Below, in pieces: positions 52,327 through 61,390 of a DNA stretch of 64,000 nucleotides. Source of the stretch: Methylotenera sp. (GTDB taxonomy: Bacteria > Pseudomonadota > Gammaproteobacteria > Burkholderiales > Methylophilaceae); contig NZ_JAURYU010000024.1 in the NCBI RefSeq assembly GCF_030653755.1, positions 57,502-121,501 on the forward strand, written 5' to 3'. The notes beneath the pieces were generated by a model that worked only from the letters and a program-made list of their open reading frames with translations, did not search any database and was not told where the DNA came from. How positions within the stretch are numbered: the first letter of the stretch is position 1; every line of letters begins with the position of its first letter. Made by a program: the position numbers and the translations under genes.

Positions 52327-53391
52327 ATGAATCAATTAAAAAACGACACATTCTTAAAAGCGCTGATGCGCCAACCAACGGATTACACACCTGTGTGGAT
52401 GATGCGCCAGGCAGGACGTTATTTACCTGAATATCGTGAGAGCCGTAAAACCGCGGGCAGTTTTTTACAGCTTTGCAAAAATGCACAATTTGCGACAGAT
52501 GTGACACTGCAACCTTTAGACCGCTATCCATTATTAGACGCGGCGATTCTGTTCTCAGACATTCTCACGGTGCCAGATGCAATGGGCTTAGGTTTGTACT
52601 TTGAAGAGGGCGAAGGTCCAAAGTTTGAGCGCACCTTGCAACAAGAAGCCGATATTCAAAAACTAGCCGCACCAGACATGGAAAAATTGCAATATGTGTT
52701 TGATGCTGTGAGTAGCATCCGCAAAGCATTAGATGGCCGTGTGCCTTTAATTGGCTTTTCAGGTAGCCCTTGGACGCTTGCCACTTACATGGTGGAAGGT
52801 AAAGGCGGTACAGACTTTTTGACCACTAAGAAAATGGCATATGCACGCCCTGACTTATTGCACCATATTTTAGAAACAACCGCGCAGACGGTGATTCAAT
52901 ATTTGAATGCGCAAATTATGGCAGGTGCGCAGGCTGTGATGATTTTTGACTCATGGGGCGGTGCGCTTTCACACAATGCATATACTGAGTTTTCACTCAA
53001 CTACATGCAAAAAATTGTGAATGGCTTAATTAAAACCAATGATGGTCGTAAAGTGCCAAGTATCGTATTTACCAAAGGCGGTGGTTTATGGCTAGAAGCA
53101 CAAGCTGAAATTGGTGCAGATGCATTAGGCTTGGATTGGGCTGTGGACATTGGTAGCGCACGTCAACGTGTGGGCGATAAAGTGGCATTACAAGGCAATT
53201 TAGACCCAGCGATTTTACTTTCAACACCAGAGGCTATTGAGAAAGAAGTCGCGAGTGTCTTAGCAAGCTACGGCAAAGGTCATGGCCACGTATTTAACTT
53301 AGGTCATGGCATTACGCAATGGACCCCGCCAGAAAATGCGGCAGCGATGTTAGATGCCGTGCGTAAGCATAGTCAGCAATATCATCTGTAA
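52327..53391 (+). CDS. hemE: Uroporphyrinogen decarboxylase
   Basis: Converts uroporphyrinogen III to coproporphyrinogen III. The 354 residues have the signature [17 protein letters not shown] near residue 24, the catalytic aspartate region [20 protein letters not shown], and [39 protein letters not shown] and [20 protein letters not shown] are typical C-terminal blocks. The length is normal. It starts directly after the gltBD terminator, so it must have its own promoter, though none is obvious. Confidence 0.98.
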   Translation: MNQLKNDTFLKALMRQPTDYTPVWMMRQAGRYLPEYRESRKTAGSFLQLCKNAQFATDVTLQPLDRYPLLDAAILFSDILTVPDAMGLGLYFEEGEGPKFERTLQQEADIQKLAAPDMEKLQYVFDAVSSIRKALDGRVPLIGFSGSPWTLATYMVEGKGGTDFLTTKKMAYARPDLLHHILETTAQTVIQYLNAQIMAGAQAVMIFDSWGGALSHNAYTEFSLNYMQKIVNGLIKTNDGRKVPSIVFTKGGGLWLEAQAEIGADALGLDWAVDIGSARQRVGDKVALQGNLDPAILLSTPEAIEKEVASVLASYGKGHGHVFNLGHGITQWTPPENAAAMLDAVRKHSQQYHL

Positions 53392-53444
53392 CTAAATACA
53401 GACTTGGTCGAGCTTCTAAATCGACTTAATAAAAAGGAAGCAAT

Positions 53445-53855
53445 ATGACAAGCTATATCGATGGAGCACTAATTAAAGATGAACAGGTAATTTACATAGG
53501 CCATATTAGCCTATGGTCGTTGGCTCCGTTAATTGCGCTTGGATTTCTCACAGTAGGACTATTTGGTCTTGGTCTTATTTTTTGGATTGTTGCGTATATT
53601 AGATATAAAACGACAGAGCTTGCCTTTACCAATAAAAGAGTGATTGCGAAATTTGGTTTTATTAGCCGCAATACAATAGAGCTAAATATCAATAAAGTTG
53701 AGAGTATTCAAGTTCAGCAAGGTGTGCTCGGCCGTATTTTTAATTTTGGAACATTAATTATTTCTGGAGCAGGTAATCCACAGGCGCCTATTGTTGGTAT
53801 TTCAGAGCCGATGGCATTCCGTCGCGCCTTTATGGAAGCCCAAGAAGATGCTTAA
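53445..53855 (+). CDS. Membrane protein with bacterial PH-like domain (bPH2/YdbS-like)
   Basis: A 136-residue membrane protein. The N-terminus KDEQVIYIGHISLWSLAPLI leads into two close hydrophobic segments (about 22-52), then RYKTTELAFTNKRVIAKFGF, IELNINKVESIQVQQGVLGR and FNFGTLIISGAG, the standard blocks of the bPH2 (YdbS/YdbT) domain. The function of these proteins is not established. AAGGAAG precedes the ATG by five bases. It lies between hemE and a foreign-looking DUF6602 gene, 19 bases before the latter. Confidence 0.88.
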   Translation: MTSYIDGALIKDEQVIYIGHISLWSLAPLIALGFLTVGLFGLGLIFWIVAYIRYKTTELAFTNKRVIAKFGFISRNTIELNINKVESIQVQQGVLGRIFNFGTLIISGAGNPQAPIVGISEPMAFRRAFMEAQEDA

Positions 53856-53874
53856 TTTTAGTTAGGTATCTCCA

Positions 53875-54630
53875 ATGACCACCAAGCACTTTGAGTTCAT
53901 CTCGAGCAAGATCACCGCGGCAAAGCACAATGCCAAAAGCTTAAGCTCTGGCATTGGTCACCGCGGGATGGAAGGGGAGATTCGTGAACTCGCGATAAAA
54001 GAATGCGTAGAGCCATTCCTTACTCAAAGCTACTCATGTGGGAATGGGAAAGTAATCGACTCATACCAGTCAATATCGGACCAAATCGACCTGATCGTCT
54101 ACCACAGTAAGGTGGCGCCACCAATTCTCATAAGCAGAGACCTTGGCCTCTTTCCAGTCGAGTGCGTAAGGTATGTTTTCGAAATAAAATCTACTCTTAC
54201 CGCGACAGAAGTCAAGGACGCAAACAAGAAATTTCGGTCTGTCCGTGACTTAAGATCATTCCCAAGAACAAGTTCGGACGGAAAAAAGACGCATGGCGCG
54301 CTACCAACGACTGTGTTGCTCGCCTTTGAATCAGATATAACAGGGTCAGAAATTGAACGCTATGTGAAACACGCGGTAGATGAGACTCCTCCGTGTACTG
54401 TCTTATGCGTGCTGGGTAAGGGTTACTGGTTCTATGACGGGGCTTCGAAGAAGTGGTATGGTGAAGAGACCACGAACTTGGATGCCAAAAATATCGAGTT
54501 CTGCATGTTCATTGCTGGCTTCATGAATACCCTGGCCGCAGAAGAGACTTCAATACGGCCGTTTATCCCAGGGGTATATGTCAATGTCGATGATGCAATA
54601 TTTAAGGTGGTTAGTGCGCCAGATGCTTAA
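53875..54630 (+). CDS. DUF6602 protein with PD-(D/E)XK-like nuclease signature
   Basis: A 251-residue soluble protein resembling the DUF6602 group. GIGHRGMEGEIRELAIKECV near residue 26 and GNGKVIDSYQSISDQIDLIV are strongly family-like. D69 and D72 in SDQIDLIVYH, with E103 and K105 in RYVFEIKSTL, fit a PD-(D/E)XK core; the E34/E36 helix would supply the first acidic residue. No membrane segment or signal is seen. Base composition and codons (more GC-ending, plus ATA, AGA and CGG) differ from the neighbours, suggesting transfer. The role is unknown; a nuclease or defence effector is inferred from the fold signature only. Confidence 0.75.
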   Translation: MTTKHFEFISSKITAAKHNAKSLSSGIGHRGMEGEIRELAIKECVEPFLTQSYSCGNGKVIDSYQSISDQIDLIVYHSKVAPPILISRDLGLFPVECVRYVFEIKSTLTATEVKDANKKFRSVRDLRSFPRTSSDGKKTHGALPTTVLLAFESDITGSEIERYVKHAVDETPPCTVLCVLGKGYWFYDGASKKWYGEETTNLDAKNIEFCMFIAGFMNTLAAEETSIRPFIPGVYVNVDDAIFKVVSAPDA

Positions 54631-54706
54631 TCCTTCCTTCAAGCGGACCTTGGACTTGCTATAAAATGTAGACACATCAGTCTAACTTTTGAGTAAATTG
54701 GAAATA

Positions 54707-54736
54707 AAAAAACCTGATCACTTGATCAGGTTTTTT
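54707..54736. terminator. Bidirectional terminator
   Basis: AAAAAACCTGATCA and TGATCAGGTTTTTT arms (54707-54720, 54723-54736), A and T runs on both sides. It lies between the convergent DUF6602 and dienelactone hydrolase genes and serves both. Confidence 0.93.
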
Positions 54737-54771
54737 ATGGCCCAGACTTACAATTAAACGAATGAATTGTA

Positions 54772-55512
54772 TTACTGATGCAACGTACGGCTAAATAGAT
54801 TTAACGCAAGTTGGTAGCCAATCATTGCTGTTTGCGCATCATAACGCTCACCTTCATCACGCATAAATGCATGCTGAGCATTGAACTCATGCCATGTGAA
54901 TGTGATGTTTGTGTCACCTAGCTTTTTATATACATCTGCACGGCCAGCAGCAGGAATGTGTGGGTCTTGTTTGCCCCAGATCATCAATAGCTCGCCCGTA
55001 ATGTCGCTGAGGCGCTCCATACTGTGTTGACCTGGTTTGTTCGGAATCACTTGAGAGTGCAGGTCAGTTGCGTAGAAGCATGCGGTGCCTTTAATTTCAG
55101 GTTGTAATGCCGCACGGAAAGCTAAATGCCCGCCAATACAGAAGCCCATTGCGCCAATGTTACCGTTATACCAAGCTTGTTGTTTTACAAAAGCAATCAT
55201 GGCAGCGTTATCCGTATCGTAGCCTTCAACATCTTTTGCTGATTTATCTGCATTGCCTTTATCGCGGCCAGCATCGTCATAACCTAATACCGTGCCGATT
55301 GGGTTAAGCTCATGAAATACTTCAGGCACTAATACTGCATAGCCGTGGCTAGCAATGATTTTAGCGGCACGCTCAATCGGGCCAGTTTGCTGAAAAATCT
55401 CTGAATAAAATAAAACAGTAGGATATTTTCCATCGCCTGTTGGACGGTGAATATAGGTGCGCATGACACCAGTAGGTGTGTTAAGGTCAGCAATGTGGCT
55501 TTGAATGTTCAT
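54772..55512 (-). CDS. Dienelactone hydrolase family protein
   Basis: Alpha/beta hydrolase of 246 residues. I chose the ATG at 55512 (MNIQSHIADLNTPTGVMRTY), with AGAGAG upstream; a longer frame to 55614 is mostly leader. The nucleophile is a cysteine, C125 in IGAMGFCIGGHLAFRAAL, as in true dienelactone hydrolases. D183 (WGKQDPHIPAAG) and H214 (NAQHAFMRDEG) complete the triad. No signal peptide is seen. The real substrate is unknown; nearby genes give no aromatic-degradation context. Confidence 0.9.
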   Translation of the reverse strand: MNIQSHIADLNTPTGVMRTYIHRPTGDGKYPTVLFYSEIFQQTGPIERAAKIIASHGYAVLVPEVFHELNPIGTVLGYDDAGRDKGNADKSAKDVEGYDTDNAAMIAFVKQQAWYNGNIGAMGFCIGGHLAFRAALQPEIKGTACFYATDLHSQVIPNKPGQHSMERLSDITGELLMIWGKQDPHIPAAGRADVYKKLGDTNITFTWHEFNAQHAFMRDEGERYDAQTAMIGYQLALNLFSRTLHQ

Positions 55513-55835
55513 GATAGCTCTCTGAATAGACTTCCAAATAAAAAACTCTAGATATTGTACAACGACACACATGTTTTTTGTGGGATATGTGCGCTTTGTA
55601 AGCATGTAAATCAAGCATTTGGCGTTGTTAACTAGATTAGTTAAATATTAAATATACATCAATTAAGGTTTGCTAAGAGCACTACAATTTTCGTAAAATG
55701 TTGTTTTGAATCTATTTGTGTAAACAATCACGCTTGTTTACACAATATCAGGTGAATTGATATCTAATGACTTAGTCAGATGATCATAGTTTCCTGATTT
55801 AATCACATGGTATCTAGTCATATGGTGCAATTTCT
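55513..55835. other. Divergent spacer upstream of thiS
   Basis: This 323-base AT-rich spacer holds the exact inverted repeat listed separately. I looked for a TPP riboswitch and found no convincing match. Nothing else is recognised. Confidence 0.5.
55716..55745. promoter_or_regulatory. Exact inverted repeat upstream of thiSG
   Basis: TTGTGTAAACA and TGTTTACACAA separated by 8 bases, about 90 bases before the thiS ATG and 200 before the hydrolase ATG. The spacing suits a dimeric repressor or activator; the regulator is unknown. Confidence 0.5.
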
Positions 55836-56039
55836 ATGCAACTTACAATAAATGGTAAAGCACGCAGTTTTGATCTTGTGCAAATGAATGTCGCGCAATT
55901 AGTAGAACAGCTGGCGCTAATCGGAAAACGTTTGGCGATTGAGCTTAATGGCGAAATCGTACCGCGTAGTCAATTTGAAGCCACTAAACTATCAGATGGC
56001 GACAAATTAGAGATTGTTGGCGCGGTAGGTGGCGGCTAG
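55836..56039 (+). CDS. thiS: Sulfur carrier protein ThiS
   Basis: Ubiquitin-like sulfur donor for thiazole formation. It has 67 residues beginning [12 protein letters not shown] and ending in the essential Gly-Gly (IVGAVGGG), whose carboxylate is adenylated and thiocarboxylated. Its partner thiG is nine bases downstream. This second thiamine locus complements thiD-thiE at 43-44.6 kb. Confidence 0.95.
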   Translation: MQLTINGKARSFDLVQMNVAQLVEQLALIGKRLAIELNGEIVPRSQFEATKLSDGDKLEIVGAVGGG

Positions 56040-56101
56040 CCAGTACATTGAATAGACTCATGATTGTAAAATCGCGATTAATGAATGATAAGGATAATAA
56101 G

Positions 56102-56887
56102 TTGTCAGATTTATTGAAAATAGCAAATAAGGCCTATCAATCACGCTTGTTGGTTGGTACTGGTAAATATAAAGACTTTGCTGAGACGCGCGCAGCGATT
56201 GATGCGAGTGGTGCAGAAATTATTACGGTGGCGATTCGCCGTACCAATATAGGCCAAACCGCAGGTGAGCCTTCACTGCTGGACTTTTTGCCGCCAGAAG
56301 AGTTTACTTATTTACCAAATACAGCGGGTTGCTACTCTGCGGATGAAGCCGTGCGTACATTACGATTAGCACGCGAGTTATTAGATGGTCATCAATTAGT
56401 GAAGTTAGAAGTGTTGGGCGACCCAAACACTTTGTACCCGAATATGACTGAAACACTTGCCGCAGCGAAAACCTTAGTCAAAGATGGTTTTGATGTGATG
56501 GTGTATTGCTCTGATGACCCGATTATTGCTAAACAGTTAGAGGAAATCGGGTGTTGTGCTGTGATGCCATTAGCTTCATTAATAGGTTCAGGCATGGGCA
56601 TATTAAATCCGTGGAATCTGCAAATCATCATTGAAAATGCAAAAATCCCCGTATTAGTGGATGCTGGTGTGGGTACTGCCTCTGATGCTGCGATTGCGAT
56701 GGAGCTTGGTTGCCAAGGCGTATTGATGAACACGGCAATTGCTGCTGCTAAAAATCCAGTATTAATGGCAGGCGCAATGAAGAAGGCGGTTGAGGCAGGA
56801 CGTGATGCGTATTTAGCTGGTCGTATGCCTAAAAAGCTCTATTCAGCCAGTCCTAGTTCACCAACAACAGGTTTGATTTCGAAGTAA
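56102..56887 (+). CDS. thiG: Thiazole synthase
   Basis: Forms the thiazole phosphate ring from deoxyxylulose phosphate, ThiS thiocarboxylate and dehydroglycine. I chose the TTG at 56102 (261 residues) because AAGGA lies seven bases upstream; an ATG at 56081 gives 268 residues and is also possible. The TIM barrel has [29 protein letters not shown], the Schiff-base lysine in [16 protein letters not shown], and [24 protein letters not shown] text, then [19 protein letters not shown]. Confidence 0.95.
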   Translation: MSDLLKIANKAYQSRLLVGTGKYKDFAETRAAIDASGAEIITVAIRRTNIGQTAGEPSLLDFLPPEEFTYLPNTAGCYSADEAVRTLRLARELLDGHQLVKLEVLGDPNTLYPNMTETLAAAKTLVKDGFDVMVYCSDDPIIAKQLEEIGCCAVMPLASLIGSGMGILNPWNLQIIIENAKIPVLVDAGVGTASDAAIAMELGCQGVLMNTAIAAAKNPVLMAGAMKKAVEAGRDAYLAGRMPKKLYSASPSSPTTGLISK

Positions 56888-56895
56888 GTGCCTTA

Positions 56896-56937
56896 GCGAC
56901 TATTGCACATTATTTGGTGCAATAGCGCCTGTTTTTT
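56896..56937 (+). terminator. Terminator after thiG
   Basis: GCG-A-CTATTGCAC (56896-56908) pairs with GTGCAATAGCGC (56917-56928) with one bulged A, followed by CTGTTTTTT. Eight bases past the thiG stop. Confidence 0.85.
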
Positions 56938-57068
56938 GGTCGTATGAAACTACTTGGTCGTGTATTTTATTGCAACATACACGATAGATAGTAAGCCTTA
57001 CCAATTTGCACTTACACCTAAGCATAGAAGTAGTTAGAGCATACAAGCAGTAAGGATTAAACACGATA

Positions 57069-57452
57069 ATGAGTAGCGCCAAACACTATGAATGTACCGT
57101 AAAAGTTGAGGTTACTTTTATCGCCGAGCAATCCGATATTGAGCATAATCAATATGCATTTGCTTACCATGTGACCATCACTAATACTGGTAATGTGTCA
57201 GCGCAGTTGATTAGCCGCCATTGGGTAGTGACTGAAGCTAACGGCGAGAAAAAAGAGATTAGAGGGCTGGGCGTTGTTGGCGCGCAACCCTTGCTTAAGC
57301 CTTCCGAACATTATGAATATACGAGTGGCACTTTAATTAACACCCCTATGGGCGAAATGCATGGCACTTATCAAATGGTGGCGGAAGACGGCACACAGTT
57401 TGATGCGGTGATCGCACCATTTTCACTCGCAATGCCTAGAATACTGCATTAA
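57069..57452 (+). CDS. apaG: ApaG / DUF525 family protein
   Basis: A 127-residue protein with a fibronectin-III-like fold. The family blocks are CTVKVEVTFIAEQSDIEHNQ, YAFAYHVTITNTG, QLISRHWVVTEANGEKKEIR, GVVGAQPLLKPSEHYEYTSG and TPMGEMHGTYQMV. It binds divalent metal and diphosphates in some species; its cellular role is unsettled (cobalt and magnesium tolerance, link to apaH). No apaH is adjacent here. AAGGA lies about 13 bases before the ATG. Confidence 0.95.
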   Translation: MSSAKHYECTVKVEVTFIAEQSDIEHNQYAFAYHVTITNTGNVSAQLISRHWVVTEANGEKKEIRGLGVVGAQPLLKPSEHYEYTSGTLINTPMGEMHGTYQMVAEDGTQFDAVIAPFSLAMPRILH

Positions 57453-57527
57453 TCCTGAACGCTTAATTATTAAGTGTAATTCCATCCTTTTGTCAGCAAA
57501 TACTCCATACAAGACTTGTTATTAAAT

Positions 57528-58808
57528 ATGAAAAAAACTGTGCACCATACTTTGCTTGTACTATTCACATTGCTGGTGATGGCATGTACAAACAAAGGCC
57601 TTAAGCCTGTCGCCATCCCTGCACCACCGCAAACAAAATGTGACTGTCTTACGGTGGATGCGCCAGTGCAAGTGCCAGCCAGTAGCAAACCTGCTGAGGT
57701 CACCGCTGAGCAGCAAAAGCAGCTGGCTAAGTTGGCTGATTATAGTTTGCTACAAACCGCAGACTGGAACGACATTGATGGGCTGCAAGTGGATAACTTG
57801 AGTTTGGCTTGGCCTGCATGGATGCAAAGTTGCTCAACATTAATTAATAAACCAGTGTGGAAAAGTGCTTGCACTGCTGCACAAAAATTAAATAATGAGG
57901 CTGCAAACAAGCCGCAAACACAGGCCGTACTTAATTACTTTCAAGAGCATTTCTCAGTGTATAAAGCGAGTAATCTTGACGGTTCTGAGCAAGGCATGAT
58001 TACAGGTTACTACCAACCGTTGTTGAAAGGTAGTCGCACTAAATCAGCTAAGTATCCTAATCCACTCTATGCCGCACCTGATGACTTGATTACCGTGGAG
58101 CTCGACAGTTTATTCCCAGAGCTGAAATATAAGCGCGTGCGTGGTCGCTTAGTGGGCAATAAGTTAGTGCCCTATTACAACCGTGCAGAGATTGAAACAG
58201 AGGCTTCGCCAGTAAAAGGGCGCGAGTTTGTATATATCGATGACATTATTGATGTGTTTTTCTTACAGATTCAGGGTTCAGGATTAGTGCAGTTAGATAC
58301 TGGTGAGCAAATGCATGTAGGCTATGCTGATCAAAATGGACATACCTATCATTCGATCGGTCGTTTGTTGATTGAGCGTGGCGAATTGACACTGGCACAG
58401 GCCTCTATGCAGGGTATTAAGAACTGGGCGCGTAATAATTTAGATAAGTTGCGCGAGTTATTGAACCAGAATCCAAGTTATGTATTCTTTAGAGAGCTTC
58501 CAGCTGGCTTGCCTGGGCCGCTAGGTGCATTGGGTGTACCCATTCTAGCAGAGCGCAGTGTGGCGATTGATCCTAAGTTTGTGCCATTAGGTGCGCCTGT
58601 GTTTTTATCAACAACAGAGCCAAATACCAGCAAACCTTTGAAACGTTTAATGATGGCTCAAGATACTGGCGGTGCAATTAAAGGCGGTGTTCGTGCAGAT
58701 TTCTTTTGGGGGACTGGTGCTGGTGCAGGAGCAAAAGCAGGTGCCATGAAACAAACAGGTAAGATTTGGGTGTTTTTACCAAAGGAGTTTGTGATTAAAC
58801 CTCAATAA
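57528..58808 (+). CDS. mltA: Membrane-bound lytic murein transglycosylase A
   Basis: Outer-membrane lipoprotein that cleaves peptidoglycan with 1,6-anhydro products. With the ATG at 57528 it has 426 residues, beginning MKKTVHHTLLVLFTLLVMAC, a lipoprotein signal with lipobox LVMAC. The MltA barrel follows (GMITGYYQPLLKGSRTKSAK, VDSLFPELK-like text, YIDDIIDVFFLQIQGSGLVQ), then the 3D domain with MMAQDTGGAIKGGVRADFFW carrying the catalytic aspartate. The length is a little above E. coli MltA (365), due to the proline-rich linker after the lipobox. Confidence 0.95.
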   Translation: MKKTVHHTLLVLFTLLVMACTNKGLKPVAIPAPPQTKCDCLTVDAPVQVPASSKPAEVTAEQQKQLAKLADYSLLQTADWNDIDGLQVDNLSLAWPAWMQSCSTLINKPVWKSACTAAQKLNNEAANKPQTQAVLNYFQEHFSVYKASNLDGSEQGMITGYYQPLLKGSRTKSAKYPNPLYAAPDDLITVELDSLFPELKYKRVRGRLVGNKLVPYYNRAEIETEASPVKGREFVYIDDIIDVFFLQIQGSGLVQLDTGEQMHVGYADQNGHTYHSIGRLLIERGELTLAQASMQGIKNWARNNLDKLRELLNQNPSYVFFRELPAGLPGPLGALGVPILAERSVAIDPKFVPLGAPVFLSTTEPNTSKPLKRLMMAQDTGGAIKGGVRADFFWGTGAGAGAKAGAMKQTGKIWVFLPKEFVIKPQ

Positions 58809-58851
58809 ACAAAGTGTTCTATCAACAAAGTGCTCCATCATTTGGGCAAAT

Positions 58852-58878
58852 AAAAAGGGTGCTGATAGCACCCTTTTT
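58852..58878. terminator. Bidirectional terminator between mltA and pqqA
   Basis: AAAAAGGGTGCT-GAT-AGCACCCTTTTT, a perfect 12-base stem with A and T runs. It ends mltA on the plus strand and pqqA on the minus strand. Confidence 0.93.
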
Positions 58879-58894
58879 ATTTATACGTAAGATA

Positions 58895-58966
58895 TTACTT
58901 GTTCATTACGTACATTGTAACTTCAAAACCGAAACGCATTTCAGTAGCAGCTGGTGTTGTCCACAT
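58895..58966 (-). CDS. pqqA: PQQ precursor peptide PqqA (orphan)
   Basis: A 23-residue peptide whose E15 and Y19 are joined to form pyrroloquinoline quinone. It begins MWTTPAATEM and continues RFGFEVTMYVMNK; the E-x3-Y core is in the exact family position. AAAGGAG lies seven bases before the ATG. It is followed by a strong terminator, so it is a single-gene transcript. No pqqB, C, D or E is in the window. PQQ is the cofactor of methanol dehydrogenases, fitting a methylotroph. The 159-base leader has no clear promoter match. Confidence 0.93.
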   Translation of the reverse strand: MWTTPAATEMRFGFEVTMYVMNK

Positions 58967-59125
58967 AGTAATTCTCCTTTTATATAAATTCGTACCGCAT
59001 TTGCTTAATTACAATTGCATTACGTGATTAAGATATTACGGCTAGCCTGACTTTGTCGCATGACTTAGTTCATTAAAGCAGACTAGTGAAAATCATGAGA
59101 AGTACATGAGTTTGACGGCTGGGCT

Positions 59126-61384
59126 TTACTTTTTAAATTTCTGTATTAATTTTTTAATGCCTTTGCGTCCAAATTTTCTTTTAAATGCGACTTTAAAGTC
59201 ATATAAGTAAAATGAAAATTTAATGCTTGGGTTCAGTTTCTTGCCAATATTGGCAAGATATAAACCCATGAAGCGCTCACGTCCTGCCCAGTGAAGCTTA
59301 TTACACATTCTGGCTAAGTCTGACACACGTTGGTTCATCGGAGTTGGGTGGGTATAAAACCGCGCACGTGCGGTATCAATCAGCGAGAATGACAGTTGAT
59401 TGTTGTCTAGTAGTTGTACTAATACATTGCCACCTGATAAGTCTCTGAAGAAAGCGCCTGTTTGATGCATGCGATGTAAGTATTGTGCTAGTTGTTGGTA
59501 AACTTCCTCTGCGCGGACAGAGCTGTTCTTCTTTGCAAAATGAAACTCTTTATTCCCTTTTGCAAAGTGCACAAACATTTCGCCTACTGAGCAGTCTGCT
59601 TTGACGTAGTCGCAAATATAGAAATTCTGTTTGAGTGTTTTGTCACCTTGCTGCTCGAAAAAAGCGACTGGATGCGCAGTGCTGATGCCTCGTCTTAATA
59701 ACTCAACGGCCCCATTCCAGCTGCGCTTGGCTTTACTAGGCTTGAACCTATCTAACAGTGCCTTATGCGGATACATTTTAACTGGCTGTTTGACGGTGAC
59801 TTGTGCTTGCGCGTTGCGTGGGTCAGGTAACGCCCATATTGCATTGCGTGCGTGACGTAATGCATCAACCTTTTGTGGGCTAATCAGTTTGCTGGGGTGT
59901 AACTGCTCACCAATCAGCAAAGCCTCTTCGGCATTACGTGCCAATATCATGCCAAACCAATTATTTTGGCGGAATGGATAGTATTGCAGTGCTTGAATAT
60001 GTGCGTGTATTGCTAAGTCTTTAGCCAGTGCGGCGGTGTCTTTTATTTGCACTGGCTGATCTTTTGGCCAGCGCATATAGATAGGCGATTCGGATACGAT
60101 ATTGATTTGAGCGTTCAATAAATGACCGTCACGGTGAATGGTAGTCGCGGTGTTGATATCACTGATGTCGTAAATATCTTGCAGTAAAGCTACTTTGCCA
60201 TTAATCGTCCATAGTGCATGTATATCGTGTTCATTAGTCTGAAAGTGATGAATTTCCAATCCATTTGCACTCGATATTGCTTTGATATATTCAGCACCTT
60301 GAATCATCATTGCTACGGTTTTAATCGCATTAAAACTGGCGTGGCGCCAGAAATTACTTTGCTTACCATCTACGCTAGCATAGTGGGTAACACGTTCTAG
60401 TGCAGGATATTCTGCATCAACTAACCCATCATCAATTAAGCCTTCACGGTGGCAGATAAACGCCCCCCAAAATGCTTGATCTAGCGCACCAGAGGCTGCG
60501 TTGAGTAGCATGTAGCGTGCCGCATAATCGGCTTGTTTCTGTTCGCCATTAGGCAGTAGGCGCTGAATGCGGTAGATTGCCCAAAATGCCACGGGAGAAA
60601 TAAAGCGCTTGATGCCAAAGTCCTGACCAATTTTTTTGAGTAGGCGTGCTTTTTTAATCAGATTAAACTTTAATGCTGTTGCCCAGCGGTATTTTAATAT
60701 ACGGTGGTCAAAGCGCTCTGGTTCTGACACGCGCTCAGAGAATAGATTGTTGCTGTGGGTATCTGGTAACTGCTGCTTGGCTTTAAGCAGACTTAAGATG
60801 CCGATGTTATATATAGGCTCAAAGTCCGTTACGTTTGGGCCAGCCAGTTCGATACCATGTTGTTTGATGGTCGTGTAAGCAATATCCCAAGCGGCAAGAA
60901 AGCCATCAACTGTATAGCCTGCCCAACGTTTTCTATTGATGGTGTTGCCGATTTCTACACGAGAGATATGGCGTCCAAAACGGTTGAGCACGTCATTTAA
61001 GAAGCTTTGCCAAGTTTCCTGTTCTGTCTTGCTTTCCATGTTTTTTGCATGGCTAAATGGCTGTATCAGGTGCAAAGTGACATGAAACCCATCATTAATT
61101 AAGCGTTTCAGGAAGCGTGCGTTAAAGCTTTCTAAATCACCATAGGTGAAGTCTAAACGGACTTGGTTAATGCCTAATGCGCGCAACTCGGCAATCACAT
61201 AATCATCCATCGCTGGGTCAGTTGATGATGCAACACAAACACCAATAAAATTAGCTGGAACCGTATGGTGTTCTGCTGGTAAGTAAGCATTTTTTAGTCT
61301 AAATTTGCCAGTTAGAATGTAAGCAAGCCCTTTTCTAATAATAGGCCATGTGAGCATGCTGCGTTGTTTAATTGGATTATTCAT
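59126..61384 (-). CDS. Glycosidase-like barrel fused to a Kdo/WaaP-type kinase
   Basis: A 752-residue two-part protein without signal peptide. Residues about 45-330 look like a clan-A glycoside hydrolase barrel (FIGVCVASSTDP, QVRLDFTYGDLESFNARFLK). The strand that normally reads E-I-W-N-E-P-N reads EIGNTIN (E144-N150), so the acid/base glutamate appears replaced by T148. Residues about 560-700 form a small lipopolysaccharide-kinase-like domain: FYICDYVKADCSVGEMFVHF, HQTGAFFRDLSGGNVLV with catalytic D648 and N653, and SLIDTARARF with D670. The basic C-terminus suggests membrane contact. It lies six bases after an LTA-synthase-like gene, so an operon for a surface glycan is inferred. I do not know a characterised homologue. 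Confidence 0.72.
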   Translation of the reverse strand: MNNPIKQRSMLTWPIIRKGLAYILTGKFRLKNAYLPAEHHTVPANFIGVCVASSTDPAMDDYVIAELRALGINQVRLDFTYGDLESFNARFLKRLINDGFHVTLHLIQPFSHAKNMESKTEQETWQSFLNDVLNRFGRHISRVEIGNTINRKRWAGYTVDGFLAAWDIAYTTIKQHGIELAGPNVTDFEPIYNIGILSLLKAKQQLPDTHSNNLFSERVSEPERFDHRILKYRWATALKFNLIKKARLLKKIGQDFGIKRFISPVAFWAIYRIQRLLPNGEQKQADYAARYMLLNAASGALDQAFWGAFICHREGLIDDGLVDAEYPALERVTHYASVDGKQSNFWRHASFNAIKTVAMMIQGAEYIKAISSANGLEIHHFQTNEHDIHALWTINGKVALLQDIYDISDINTATTIHRDGHLLNAQINIVSESPIYMRWPKDQPVQIKDTAALAKDLAIHAHIQALQYYPFRQNNWFGMILARNAEEALLIGEQLHPSKLISPQKVDALRHARNAIWALPDPRNAQAQVTVKQPVKMYPHKALLDRFKPSKAKRSWNGAVELLRRGISTAHPVAFFEQQGDKTLKQNFYICDYVKADCSVGEMFVHFAKGNKEFHFAKKNSSVRAEEVYQQLAQYLHRMHQTGAFFRDLSGGNVLVQLLDNNQLSFSLIDTARARFYTHPTPMNQRVSDLARMCNKLHWAGRERFMGLYLANIGKKLNPSIKFSFYLYDFKVAFKRKFGRKGIKKLIQKFKK

Positions 61385-61390
61385 TCAGAT

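Noticed and set aside
55513..55835. TPP riboswitch ahead of thiS
   Set aside because: The conserved CTGAGA and ACCTGA blocks are not present in the right arrangement.
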